From DASWDH01 sp035318505 (GTDB taxonomy: Bacteria > Myxococcota_A > Polyangia > Polyangiales > Polyangiaceae): a DNA stretch of 64,000 bases. Of the stretch, positions 32,858 to 41,335 are shown piece by piece. Each line of letters begins with the position of its first letter. Position 1 is the first letter of the stretch. The stretch is taken from the NCBI GenBank assembly GCA_035318505.1, contig DATHEQ010000382.1, positions 62,001 through 126,000 of the forward strand, read 5' to 3'. The notes beneath the pieces were generated by a model. The model was given only the letters and a program-made list of their open reading frames with translations. It did no database searches and was not told the DNA's origin. Both the position numbers and the translations under genes were made by a program.

Positions 32858-32873
32858 AGCAATCCGCGTGCCG
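32858..32873 (-). promoter_or_regulatory. Sigma-54 promoter with near-leaderless geometry
   Basis: On the minus strand CGGCACGCGGATTGCT matches the -24/-12 consensus except for the first T. The distance from the -12 base to the ATG at 32845 is the same as in the kinase promoter at 22195-22210, and both ATGs are preceded by CCGGC. Confidence 0.65.
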
Positions 32874-33019
32874 GCCAAGCTGTGCGCCTTTCGCCCTAAA
32901 CCGTGGTACGAACGACCCCCACGAACGTCTGGGTGACACGAATGTGCCGCCCTGAGGACGGGCCGCTTGATTGGCCCGCGATGCCCGTCAGCATCCTGAC
33001 CCCTCGTCCGCAAAAGGGG

Positions 33020-33049
33020 TTGACCCACGGATGATAGATGTAATATTAC
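33020..33049 (+). promoter_or_regulatory. AT-rich promoter region with palindrome upstream of the thiolase gene
   Basis: TTGACC (33020-33025) and TAATAT (33041-33046) are separated by 15 bases, short for a sigma-70 promoter. The -10 lies inside a perfect 10-base palindrome GTAATATTAC (33040-33049), which could be the operator for the TetR protein encoded after the thiolase. The base composition is strikingly lower in GC than its surroundings. Confidence 0.45.
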
Positions 33050-33083
33050 GATCATAATTCAAGTTACGAAAACGGAGAACGAT

Positions 33084-34319
33084 ATGACCACGAGCTACAT
33101 CATCGACGCCGTGCGCACGCCGCGCGGTCGCGGCAAAGTCGGCAAGGGAGCGCTCACGGGAATTCACCCGCAGGAGCTCCTGGCGCAAGTGCTCAACACA
33201 TTGCAACAGCGCCGCGGGTTTGACGCGCGCGAGGTGGCGGACGTGATCGTAGGATGCGTCTCCCAGGTCAACGAGCAGGGATCGAACCTCGCCCGCAACG
33301 CGGTCCTCGCGGCAGAATGGCCCGACGACGTATCGGCTACCACGCTCAATCGGTTCTGTGGCTCGGGCTTACAGGCGGTGAACTTCGCAGCCATGGGCGT
33401 CGGGTCGGGCGCTATGGACCTTGCGGTCGGCGGTGGCGTGGAAAGCATGTCGCGCGTACCCATGGGCTCCGATGGCGGATCGATGGACGGCAACAACCTT
33501 CGCCTGCGCGGACGCGTGTTCCAGGTGCCGCAGGGAATCAGCGGCGATCTCATCGCCACTTTGGAAAACCTGTCCCGCGAGGACCTCGACGCGCTCGCGC
33601 TCCGTTCCCAGAAAAATGCGGCGCGCGCCATCGAGGAAGGGCGTTTCGCCAAGTCGCTCTTTGCCGTGAAGGACCCGGCCACCGGTGCCGTCGTGCTCGA
33701 ACGCGACGAATTTCCCCGCCCCAACACCACGGCCGCGGAGCTCGCAGCACTGAAACCATCGTTCGTTCAGCTGGGCGAGGCAACGGTCGGGCCGAAGGGC
33801 GAGACGCTCGATCAGATCGCGCTCGCCAAGTACCCCGAGGCCAAAGCGATTCGCCATCTTCATACTGCCGGCAACTCCAGCGGCATCGTCGATGGCGCCG
33901 CCGCGGTACTACTCGCGTCCGAGAAGTACGTGAAGGAGAAGGGCCTCAAGCCGCGCGCCAAGATCCGCGCCATGGCCACGGTGGGCAGCGAACCGGTCAT
34001 CATGTTGACCGCCCCCGCGCCGGCCAGCGCAAAGGCGCTGAAGATGGCGGGCATGTCGGCGCGCGACATCGACCTCTGGGAGATCAACGAGGCGTTCGCG
34101 GCGGTGGTCCTGCAAACCATTCGCAAGCTCGACATCGATCCCGAGCGGGTCAACGTGAACGGTGGCGCGATCGCACTCGGCCATCCGCTCGGTGCAACGG
34201 GCGCCATGCTGCTCGGCACCGCGCTCGACGAGCTCGAGCGCAGTGGCAAAGCGACGGCGCTCATCACCATGTGCATCGGCGGTGGGCAGGGCATCGCCAC
34301 CATCATCGAACGCGTCTAG
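33084..34319 (+). CDS. Thiolase (acetyl-CoA C-acyltransferase)
   Basis: A 411-residue thiolase with the full catalytic set: acyl-accepting Cys92 (NRFCGSG), His367 (GHPLGATG) and Cys397 (CIGGGQG), plus the NEAFAAV motif. It either cleaves 3-ketoacyl-CoA in beta-oxidation or condenses acetyl-CoA in biosynthesis; sequence alone does not decide. The FadA/FadI-like GSNLARNAVL segment leans towards degradation. GGAG precedes ATG 33084. The TetR gene begins five bases after its stop. Confidence 0.93.
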   Translation: MTTSYIIDAVRTPRGRGKVGKGALTGIHPQELLAQVLNTLQQRRGFDAREVADVIVGCVSQVNEQGSNLARNAVLAAEWPDDVSATTLNRFCGSGLQAVNFAAMGVGSGAMDLAVGGGVESMSRVPMGSDGGSMDGNNLRLRGRVFQVPQGISGDLIATLENLSREDLDALALRSQKNAARAIEEGRFAKSLFAVKDPATGAVVLERDEFPRPNTTAAELAALKPSFVQLGEATVGPKGETLDQIALAKYPEAKAIRHLHTAGNSSGIVDGAAAVLLASEKYVKEKGLKPRAKIRAMATVGSEPVIMLTAPAPASAKALKMAGMSARDIDLWEINEAFAAVVLQTIRKLDIDPERVNVNGGAIALGHPLGATGAMLLGTALDELERSGKATALITMCIGGGQGIATIIERV

Positions 34320-34324
34320 GTAAC

Positions 34325-34960
34325 GTGACCCTTACCGCCAAAGCGCAACAAAAAGGGCGGACGCACGAGGCCATCCTCGGGTCCGCCGCGCGCCTCTTGC
34401 GGGAGAAGGGGATCGCCGGGGCCGGTGTGGCCGACGTGATGAAGGGGGCGGGGCTCACGGTGGGGGGCTTTTACGCGCACTTCGATTCCAAAGAGCAGCT
34501 CATCGAGGAGACCGTGCGGCGTAGCTCGGAAGAAGTGCGGCGCCGCCTTTTCGAGCGACTGGAAGACAAACCGGCCGATAAGCGCGCCGAGGTCGTGTTG
34601 AAGCGCTATTTGTCGGCCGAGCACCGCGACGAGTTCGTGCAAGGATGCTCGCTCCCGGCGGTGGTCGGCGAAATTGGAACCACCGCCGGAGAGTACCGCG
34701 AGGTCCTGCGCGAACAGTTCGTCGCGATGGCATCGGAGATGGAATCGTTGCTTCCCGCGGCAAGCGAACCGTCGCGCCGCTACGTCGCCATCGGGCTCGT
34801 TGCGCTCATGTACGGCGGGCTCAGCTTGTCTCGCGCGCTGCGCGGCACGCCGCTGTCCGATGACGTGCTTCGCGCCTGTCGCGCACTCGGCGCTCTGGCC
34901 GCGCGCAGCGCCGGAGAAGTGCTGGGCGTCGTGCGCGATCGAGCGAGCCGCAAGCCATAG
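34325..34960 (+). CDS. TetR-family transcriptional regulator
   Basis: A 211-residue protein starting at GTG 34325, five bases after the thiolase stop. The N-terminal HTH is clear: HEAILGSAARLLREKGIAG, then VADVMKGAGLTVGGFYAHFDSKEQLIEE (quoted in parts). The C-terminal ligand domain (EFVQGCSLPAVVGEIG) matches the branch often annotated as fatty-acid or efflux regulators. Coexpression with the thiolase and the palindrome upstream of that gene suggest autoregulated control of acyl-CoA metabolism. Confidence 0.88.
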   Translation: MTLTAKAQQKGRTHEAILGSAARLLREKGIAGAGVADVMKGAGLTVGGFYAHFDSKEQLIEETVRRSSEEVRRRLFERLEDKPADKRAEVVLKRYLSAEHRDEFVQGCSLPAVVGEIGTTAGEYREVLREQFVAMASEMESLLPAASEPSRRYVAIGLVALMYGGLSLSRALRGTPLSDDVLRACRALGALAARSAGEVLGVVRDRASRKP

Positions 34961-35022
34961 CGCCGCGTCACTGCGCATCGTCCGCGGCTCGCGATTCGTT
35001 GGAGCGCGCTTCGTGCGGTGAG

Positions 35023-35667
35023 CTATTTCCGAAGCAGCTTGAAGGCGATGTTCCAGTTGTTGCCGTGGATACCAGCTAGTACCCACGCGATGCACATCGC
35101 TTCGAGGTAGCGCGACCCTTCGATCCCGCCGATATCGACGACGCCCCACCCGAAGTCGCCGAGCAGACCGGCTACCTTCTTGCGCGCGTCGGCGTTGTTA
35201 CCGCAAATGAACATGTCCGGGCGACCATCGGCGAAGCTCGGCCGAAACATTTGAGGTGCACCCACGGTATTGAAGGCTTTGACGACGAGCGCTTCCGGCA
35301 TGAGGCGCTGCACGCGCTCGCCGCCCGAGTCGTTCCCCGACACCGCGAGCTGGGGCGGTCCACCGCCGGCGTGGTCGAGCGGGTTCGTCGTGTCGATGAG
35401 AATCTTGCCGCGCAGATTGGCCGCCCCGGCAGCGGTGAGCGCGCTTTCGTTGGCAACGCCCAGCGTCGCCAGAACGACGATCTCGGCGAAGGCCGCCGCG
35501 TCGGCAAACGTGCCGGCCGATGCCTTGGGGCCCATCTCTTTGGCCCAAGCGAGCGCCTTCTCGTTCTTGGCTTCACGCGAGCCCATTTTCACTTCGTGGC
35601 CGAGCGTGATGAACGCCTTACCGAGAGCTTGCCCGACGACTCCTGTTCCTAAAATGGCAGTGCGCAT
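35023..35667 (-). CDS. F420-dependent NADP reductase-like oxidoreductase
   Basis: A 214-residue Rossmann protein with GTGVVGQALG at 7-16 after MRTAIL, an NADP-selective GSREAKNEKA turn, and TTNPLDHAGGGPP and KAFNTVGAP motifs typical of the COG2085 family. Members reduce NADP or F420, or act as ferric reductase-like proteins. GAGGAG precedes ATG 35667, so the longer in-frame start was not used. No F420 biosynthesis gene is in view, so the cofactor is open. Confidence 0.87.
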   Translation of the reverse strand: MRTAILGTGVVGQALGKAFITLGHEVKMGSREAKNEKALAWAKEMGPKASAGTFADAAAFAEIVVLATLGVANESALTAAGAANLRGKILIDTTNPLDHAGGGPPQLAVSGNDSGGERVQRLMPEALVVKAFNTVGAPQMFRPSFADGRPDMFICGNNADARKKVAGLLGDFGWGVVDIGGIEGSRYLEAMCIAWVLAGIHGNNWNIAFKLLRK

Positions 35668-35843
35668 GCGATCTCCTCGTCGTTGGCCTCGAACGACCTC
35701 GCTCGCGGTCGTAGGCGGAGCAGTCTGAATTCCCCCGCATCCAGCTACCCTGGCGACAGGATGCGGCATTCTTCATAGATTGTAAATGCTCCTAAAAAGC
35801 CGCCACTCTGCTCGTTACAACGCCCGTCTCGAGGAGAGGTTAG

Positions 35844-37115
35844 ATGCGGAAGAAACCGTCGCTTTACGCCATCGATTTCGGAACGAGCAACTCGCTCCTG
35901 GCAGCGGTCGGCAGCGAATTCGAGACGGAGGTGTTCGCCCTCGATCCCTTGGCCAAGGATCCCACGGTCTTTCGCAGCATCCTTTTCTTCTCGGAGCAGT
36001 CGGAGTGGTCCTTCGGCGCGGACGCGCTACGTCGCTATGTCGCCGAAGGTATGCGCGGGCGGTTCTTGCGATCTCTCAAGCGATTTCTGCCGATGGCGAG
36101 CTTCGAAGAGACACGCCTCGGGTCGAAGAACGTGCGCCTCGAGGAGCTGATTGGCATTTTCTTGCGCGAGATGCGGCGGCGAGCCAATGGCCACTACCAG
36201 ACTGACGTGCGGCGCGTTTTTCTCGGACGGCCCGCCCTCTTCGCGACCGACCTCGGCGCCGATGCTCTGGCGGAACGACGGCTCTTGGCCGCCGCAAATT
36301 TCGCTGGATTCGAGGAGGTCCATTTCTGCCCGGAGCCCGTGGCGGCGGCGTACGATTTTCAGAGCCGACTCGATTCGCCCAAGTTGGTCCTGGTAGCCGA
36401 CTTCGGAGGGGGAACGTCCGATTTCACCGTGGCGCGGCTCGGTGCCGCGGCGGGGGCGGTCGAGGTCCTGTCGATGGGCGGCGTGTCGGTGGCGGGCGAC
36501 GTGCTCGACGGGACGATCATGCGCCACAAGGTCTCGCGCCATTTTGGCTCGGAGGTGACGTACCGCGCGCCGTTCGGAAGCAACGTGTTGAAGATGCCGC
36601 GCCCGCTGATGGAGGCCTTGTGCTCGCCGGCGGACACGTGCTTGCTCGCGCGCCGCGACGTCATGAGCTTTTTGCGCGACGTACAGAGCGGCTCCCTCGG
36701 ACCGAACGACAAGGATCACATCGATCAGCTGGTCAGTCTCATCGAAGACGCGCTCGGCTTTCCGATCTTCGAATCCATCGAACAGGCCAAGCGCGACCTT
36801 TCGAGCAGCGAGGAGACCGTCTTGCGGTTCGAATACCCCGGCATCGAAATCGAAGAGGTCATCACGCGTCGTGAGTTCGCTTCCTTCAGCGAGGTGCCCG
36901 TCGCCGCCATCTTTCGCAGCCTCGACCACACGCTCGAGCAAAGCGGCGTTGCCACGTCGGAAATCGATCTCGTTTGCTGCACGGGTGGCACGGCGCGCGT
37001 CGCCGCCATCGCGTCGGGGATACTCGATCGCTTCGGCCCCGACAAAGTCGTGCGTCTTCGCAGCCTGCACTCGGTCATCTCCGGGCTCGCTGCGCGGGCC
37101 AAAGCGCACGCCTGA
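35844..37115 (+). CDS. Hsp70-like ATPase (YegD-type, no substrate-binding domain)
   Basis: A 423-residue actin/Hsp70-fold protein. Phosphate-1 loop AIDFGTSNS (9-17), CPEPVAAAYDF, phosphate-2 loop ADFGGGTSDF, and the adenosine-side CCTGGTARV near 380 are present. It is the nucleotide-binding domain only, as in E. coli YegD, without the peptide-binding lid. YegD-like proteins may be chaperones or signalling ATPases; the role is unknown. GAGGAGAGG precedes the ATG. It is followed after 78 bases by the helical-repeat kinase and then an FHA protein. Confidence 0.87.
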   Translation: MRKKPSLYAIDFGTSNSLLAAVGSEFETEVFALDPLAKDPTVFRSILFFSEQSEWSFGADALRRYVAEGMRGRFLRSLKRFLPMASFEETRLGSKNVRLEELIGIFLREMRRRANGHYQTDVRRVFLGRPALFATDLGADALAERRLLAAANFAGFEEVHFCPEPVAAAYDFQSRLDSPKLVLVADFGGGTSDFTVARLGAAAGAVEVLSMGGVSVAGDVLDGTIMRHKVSRHFGSEVTYRAPFGSNVLKMPRPLMEALCSPADTCLLARRDVMSFLRDVQSGSLGPNDKDHIDQLVSLIEDALGFPIFESIEQAKRDLSSSEETVLRFEYPGIEIEEVITRREFASFSEVPVAAIFRSLDHTLEQSGVATSEIDLVCCTGGTARVAAIASGILDRFGPDKVVRLRSLHSVISGLAARAKAHA

Positions 37116-37136
37116 GGCGAAGGTGCCCACATTCTG

Positions 37137-37163
37137 CGCAACGAACCACACGGTGTCGTTGCG
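37137..37163 (+). other. Hairpin between Hsp70-like and kinase genes
   Basis: CGCAACGA (37137-37144) and TCGTTGCG (37156-37163) make a perfect 8-base stem with an 11-base loop and no T-tract. It could be an attenuator or mRNA processing site lowering kinase expression relative to the upstream gene. Confidence 0.35.
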
Positions 37164-37193
37164 TCGCTTGGGATAGCCTTCCCTAGGCTGGCC

Positions 37194-40100
37194 ATGCCTC
37201 ATCCCGAGGTCCACGAAGCACTCGTCCTCGTTGCCGCGGCGCTCGAAATGCAACCCGAGCTCGAGCGCGTCGTGTCGTCGCGCTTGCGTCGCGCCGGCCG
37301 CCTCGGACCCATCGATCCGATGGAACCAAAGCTGCCCGAAAATGTCGCGGCCGCCGTCGACCGACTGGGTACCGCGCTGCCGCCGCTGACCTTGGCCGAA
37401 GGTGCTACCGCGCTTCTCGGCGACCTTTTGGCGGCGCCGTTCGGGAAATTGATGCTCGTCTGGGCGGCGGCGTCGACATGGCGTCGCGATGCCAAGCTGG
37501 CCGAGCTTTTGGCTTTGGGAAGCGCTTGCGGCCGCTGGCCCGAACGCGTGCTCAGCGCGGCCCGCGATCGCGTGGTCGAAGGGCCGCTCGTCGACGCGCT
37601 CGAATGCGCGCCGCTGCTCGGCAACGGTGCACGTCTCGCGCTGCCCGAGAACGCCGAAGTGCGGGCGCGCCTCGAAATTCTCATCTGGGAAGCGGGTGCC
37701 AGCGCGCGTGAGGTCCCCGCGCTCGGAAAATGGTTGTGGGGTTCGGCGGAAACTTTCGACGAGATGATCCGCGGGCCGGCCCACGGCACGCTGCGCGGGC
37801 GGGTGCTGGCGGCGCGCTGTCTCGAAGTGAGCGTGCGCGGAATGCCGCCGGCCACCGACCCCGATTTGGTGGGGCGCACCCTGCAAGTGCTGCAGCCGTT
37901 GCTCCTTCACCCCGAACCGCTCGTGTGGGTGCACGCGGCGCGCGCGCTCGGACGTCTCACGGGTCCGCTCGAACAGATGGAAGGTACGCTGCTCGATTGG
38001 GTGCTCGGCGAATCGCGCGTTCTGCGTCAGCGCGCGATGACCGCCTTCGCGTCGCTCCCCGCAGAGCGGCTGCGCCTCTTGGCCGGACAGCTCATCTCCA
38101 TTTTGGAGTCTCGCGACGAGGAGCCGTGGGTGCTCGCGGCGGCCGCCGCCGCGACGCCCTATTTGTTCTTCGAGCGCCGAGACCTCTGGAACCGGCTCTC
38201 CGCCCGCATTCTCCGGGGGGATGGGGGCGCGGTGGCGGCGCGGGGGCTCGCGCGCGGACTTGCCGTTATCTGGCGGCGCGGGACCCACGAGGCCGAAATC
38301 GAGGGGCCTCTCCGCGCGCTACGGGAGATGGCTCGCAGCGCCCGCGCTTCTTCGCTCGACGAGCTACGGCGCTGGATCGAAGTCATCGGCGTGACCGACG
38401 TCGTCGACGGTGCCGAGCGCGACCCTTTCGACCTCGAGCTCGGGCTCGAGAACTTGATGCGCCTCGCGGCGCAATACGACGATGCAGAGGCGGACGCGCG
38501 CGCGGCGCGGTTCGCGAGCTCGGTGGCAGCTACCTTCCACGAAGCGCGTCGCATCGCGCTCGGTACCGGTCGCGTCCACCTGCGCGCGGCCGCCATCAAC
38601 GCGCTCGAAGGCTGTGCGCGATCGATCGCGCTGCGCCTGTGGGCGCCGTTATTGGTCACCTGCCCCGCCGGAGAACCGGTGGAGGCACCGAACCTCGACG
38701 AAACGTGGAAGATCATTGCCCGCGCACCTGCGGAAATTCTCGATCTCCTCAAAGAGCGCCGCCAGAATCGAAACGGAGAAAACGACGCCGATCTGCCTCT
38801 CGAAGTGATGGCGATCCGGCTCGGTAGCTATGCGCTCGATGCCTGCGGCGAAGACTCCGATCTCGGTCCCGGGCGGGGCGCGGCCGCCCACGATACCTGC
38901 CTCTGGCTGCGCAAGATCGACGGTTTGGCCGACGGTTCGCGCGAGCTGCCCGATGGGCTGAAAGCTGCTCTCAGCGCGCTTTTTTGGCGTCTGGTGGACA
39001 CGACGCGGGGAACGGCGCTCGGCGAGGTCGACGACGTGCGCTGGCTCGGCCCGTTCGCCGCGTGGTGGGCGCTCGTCATCGATCGTCCCGCCATGTTGCA
39101 GCAACTGGCGACGGCTCTACCCATGATGGCGCCGGGCGCGCTAACCCAATGCTGCGCGCAAGCCGAGGCGCTACGGGGAGCCGTCTCATCGGGGTTCGCC
39201 GACGGCATGTGGGGCCTCGCGGCCTCGGAAGCGCTGGCCGCGCTGCACGCCGACGACACCGAGCTGGCGCACGCCTTGGCCGGGCTCGCGCGCGCTCTCG
39301 AGGCTTTTGGTGACGCGGCCGGCAACCAGCCGGCGATCGATGCGTTGTGCGTCGACCTGGTGCTAGCCGGTGACCGCTTGCATCGGTCGCTCGCGGATCC
39401 GGTGAAAGCGCTGCACCCGGTCGATGACGGGAGCACCGACGATTCACTGGCGAGAGCCGCGACGGAGAATGCGCCGCGCGTCGCGGTTCTCGTGGCTCGC
39501 GCCATTCGCGCGCGCGAGCTGTCGATGCTCGACGTGTGGCTCGCCTCGCTCGGCCCAGTCGCCTCCGCGCTCCTCGAAAGTGCCGTGCGAGCCGCCATCC
39601 GGCGAACTCCGCCACCGCCGCCGCAACCGAAGAAGAAGGAACCGAAGTTCATCGAAGGCTACGAGCTCGTCAAACCGCTGGGCGAGGGCGGAATCGGAAC
39701 CGTTTGGCTCGTGCACAAACCGGGGGCCGATCGACTCTTCGTGCTGAAGATCCCCAAGGCGGAGGCGTTGGCCAACGCCACCGACGTCGAACGCGAAGGT
39801 ATCCTCAGCTCGTTCGTGGAGGAAGCCAAGGCGCTGGCCGGGATCTATCACCCCAATGTGGCCAACATCATCGATCGCGGCGTTTCCGGTGCGGTGCCTT
39901 TCTTGGTGCTCGAGTACCTGATCGGCGCCGATCTCAAGCAATATGCGGGGGCGCGCCTGATGACCCTCTTCGAGCTTCGTCAGGTCGTGCTCGAGAGCTG
40001 CGCGGGGCTGGCCGCGCTGCATAGCGCCGGTCTCGTCCACCGTGACATCAAGCCGGCGAACCTCTGGCTACGCCTGCCGCTCGCTGGTGGCATTCGGTTC

Positions 40101-40523
40101 GACCCCAACAAGCATCGCGACCCCGCAGTGGTTCCGCCGCTGGCGACGGTGGTCATCGACTTTGGCATGGTGCGCGCCACGCGTGTGCCTCCGGAAGTCG
40201 GGGGGCGGTTCGTGGCCGGAACGGCCGGTTACATCGCGCCCGAGCAGGTGCTCGATCCGGTCGAGCTCGACGTCCGTTCGGATGTGTATGCTCTGGCGGG
40301 CACCATCTACAACGTGACGACCGGGCGCTCGTTCTTCGACGATGTCGAGAGTTCCAGGGACCGCATCTTGTCCCACATGCGACGCGACCCCTTCGAGGAC
40401 GCGGGTCGGCTCCGAGGATACCCGGCCCCCATCGCCAAGCTCCTGCGCGCGGCCACCGCGCTTTCACCCGGCGATCGGCCCTCACCCCTCGACTTCGGAA
40501 AGGAATTCAGCGCCGCGCTTTGA
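37194..40523 (+). CDS. Large Ser/Thr protein kinase with N-terminal helical-repeat region
   Basis: A 1109-residue protein. Residues 1-810 are all-helical with Leu/Ala-Ala-Arg patterns suggesting HEAT/ARM-like repeats (for example VLQPLLLHPEPLVWVHAARAL). A Pro-Lys hinge (PPPPPQPKKKEPK) leads to a C-terminal kinase domain from residue 820: GEGGIGTV loop, Lys852, HRD 949-951, DFG 989-991 and APEQ. The RD motif is intact. Bacterial Hanks kinases usually carry the kinase at the N-terminus, so the reversed order is notable. There is no membrane segment. An FHA protein encoded next (98-base gap) is a likely phosphothreonine reader. Confidence 0.87.
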   Translation: MPHPEVHEALVLVAAALEMQPELERVVSSRLRRAGRLGPIDPMEPKLPENVAAAVDRLGTALPPLTLAEGATALLGDLLAAPFGKLMLVWAAASTWRRDAKLAELLALGSACGRWPERVLSAARDRVVEGPLVDALECAPLLGNGARLALPENAEVRARLEILIWEAGASAREVPALGKWLWGSAETFDEMIRGPAHGTLRGRVLAARCLEVSVRGMPPATDPDLVGRTLQVLQPLLLHPEPLVWVHAARALGRLTGPLEQMEGTLLDWVLGESRVLRQRAMTAFASLPAERLRLLAGQLISILESRDEEPWVLAAAAAATPYLFFERRDLWNRLSARILRGDGGAVAARGLARGLAVIWRRGTHEAEIEGPLRALREMARSARASSLDELRRWIEVIGVTDVVDGAERDPFDLELGLENLMRLAAQYDDAEADARAARFASSVAATFHEARRIALGTGRVHLRAAAINALEGCARSIALRLWAPLLVTCPAGEPVEAPNLDETWKIIARAPAEILDLLKERRQNRNGENDADLPLEVMAIRLGSYALDACGEDSDLGPGRGAAAHDTCLWLRKIDGLADGSRELPDGLKAALSALFWRLVDTTRGTALGEVDDVRWLGPFAAWWALVIDRPAMLQQLATALPMMAPGALTQCCAQAEALRGAVSSGFADGMWGLAASEALAALHADDTELAHALAGLARALEAFGDAAGNQPAIDALCVDLVLAGDRLHRSLADPVKALHPVDDGSTDDSLARAATENAPRVAVLVARAIRARELSMLDVWLASLGPVASALLESAVRAAIRRTPPPPPQPKKKEPKFIEGYELVKPLGEGGIGTVWLVHKPGADRLFVLKIPKAEALANATDVEREGILSSFVEEAKALAGIYHPNVANIIDRGVSGAVPFLVLEYLIGADLKQYAGARLMTLFELRQVVLESCAGLAALHSAGLVHRDIKPANLWLRLPLAGGIRFDPNKHRDPAVVPPLATVVIDFGMVRATRVPPEVGGRFVAGTAGYIAPEQVLDPVELDVRSDVYALAGTIYNVTTGRSFFDDVESSRDRILSHMRRDPFEDAGRLRGYPAPIAKLLRAATALSPGDRPSPLDFGKEFSAAL

Positions 40524-40621
40524 TAAGTGACCAGCATGTTAATTATCCGATTTTCGAGACCTCTTGCCTCCCGCGTCAATGACTGCAAAATGAAGAGAGC
40601 GGCAGGGGCCGTGGAGCTCGA

Positions 40622-41233
40622 TTGAAAGAGACGGCGGTCGACAACCTTTGGCCACGCGAAATCGCTGCGCGCGCGCGGGCGGCGTCGGAAGTGGTCTTCG
40701 TCAAGGAGATGGACGGCTGGATGCTGCTCGTCCGCGTCGAGGATGCAGCGGGAGAGACCGCCCAAGTCCTGCAGCGCGGCGCGCTCGGCGAGAGAACGCC
40801 GCTCACGCCCTCGATCAGCTTCCGCACGACGATGCGCGTAGGCAACGAACCGCCCGTACGACCTCCCGTTCCTTTCGGTCCCAAGCAGCTCGAGCTGCGC
40901 CTGCTGGCGGGCCCGTTCGTCGCAGTGCCCATCCACAAGCGCGCCGGCAGCGGCAAGGAGTTCATCGAGCGGGTGTCGGTGGGACGCGCCATCAACAACG
41001 ACATCGTCATTCGCGACGACAGCGTCTCCAAGGTGCACGCGTGGTTCGCGCGCGGCGAGGAAGGGAACATCTACATCGCCGACGCGGGCAGTCGCAATAA
41101 AACGCTGCTCAACGGCGTCGCGCTTCCGCTGCAGAGCCCGGAAGAGACGACCGGGGGCGACGCGATTCGTTTCGGCGCGGTCGAGGCGCTCCTCTGCTCG
41201 GCCAAGGTCTATTGGCAGGCTGTTCACGGCTGA
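40622..41233 (+). CDS. FHA-domain protein
   Basis: A 203-residue protein starting at TTG 40622, with GGAG five bases upstream. Residues 115-195 form an FHA domain: VGRAINNDIVIRDDSVSKVHAWF (quoted in part) with the Gly-Arg, Ser and Lys-Val-His phosphothreonine-binding residues, then DAGSRNKTLLNG. The first 100 residues have no recognised domain. FHA domains bind phosphothreonine peptides, so the adjacent kinase is the obvious partner. Confidence 0.85.
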   Translation: MKETAVDNLWPREIAARARAASEVVFVKEMDGWMLLVRVEDAAGETAQVLQRGALGERTPLTPSISFRTTMRVGNEPPVRPPVPFGPKQLELRLLAGPFVAVPIHKRAGSGKEFIERVSVGRAINNDIVIRDDSVSKVHAWFARGEEGNIYIADAGSRNKTLLNGVALPLQSPEETTGGDAIRFGAVEALLCSAKVYWQAVHG

Positions 41234-41335
41234 TCTCTCGCCGTCGACCTCGTTTTTTCGCCAACTCGCCGCACCCACGATGCAACTCGCTGCACCTGTC
41301 GTCTCGGGACGGCAAAGTGCGTCACATTCTTAGCG

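Noticed and set aside
36027..38288. A 753-codon open frame antisense to the Hsp70-like and kinase genes
   Set aside because: It mirrors real genes on the other strand, is rich in Arg/Gly/His/Gln with no domain, and is the expected by-product of high-GC codon use. The same holds for long antisense frames at 2167-3693, 5579-7456, 25296-26822, 45886-47583, 48652-50748 and 55858-57429.
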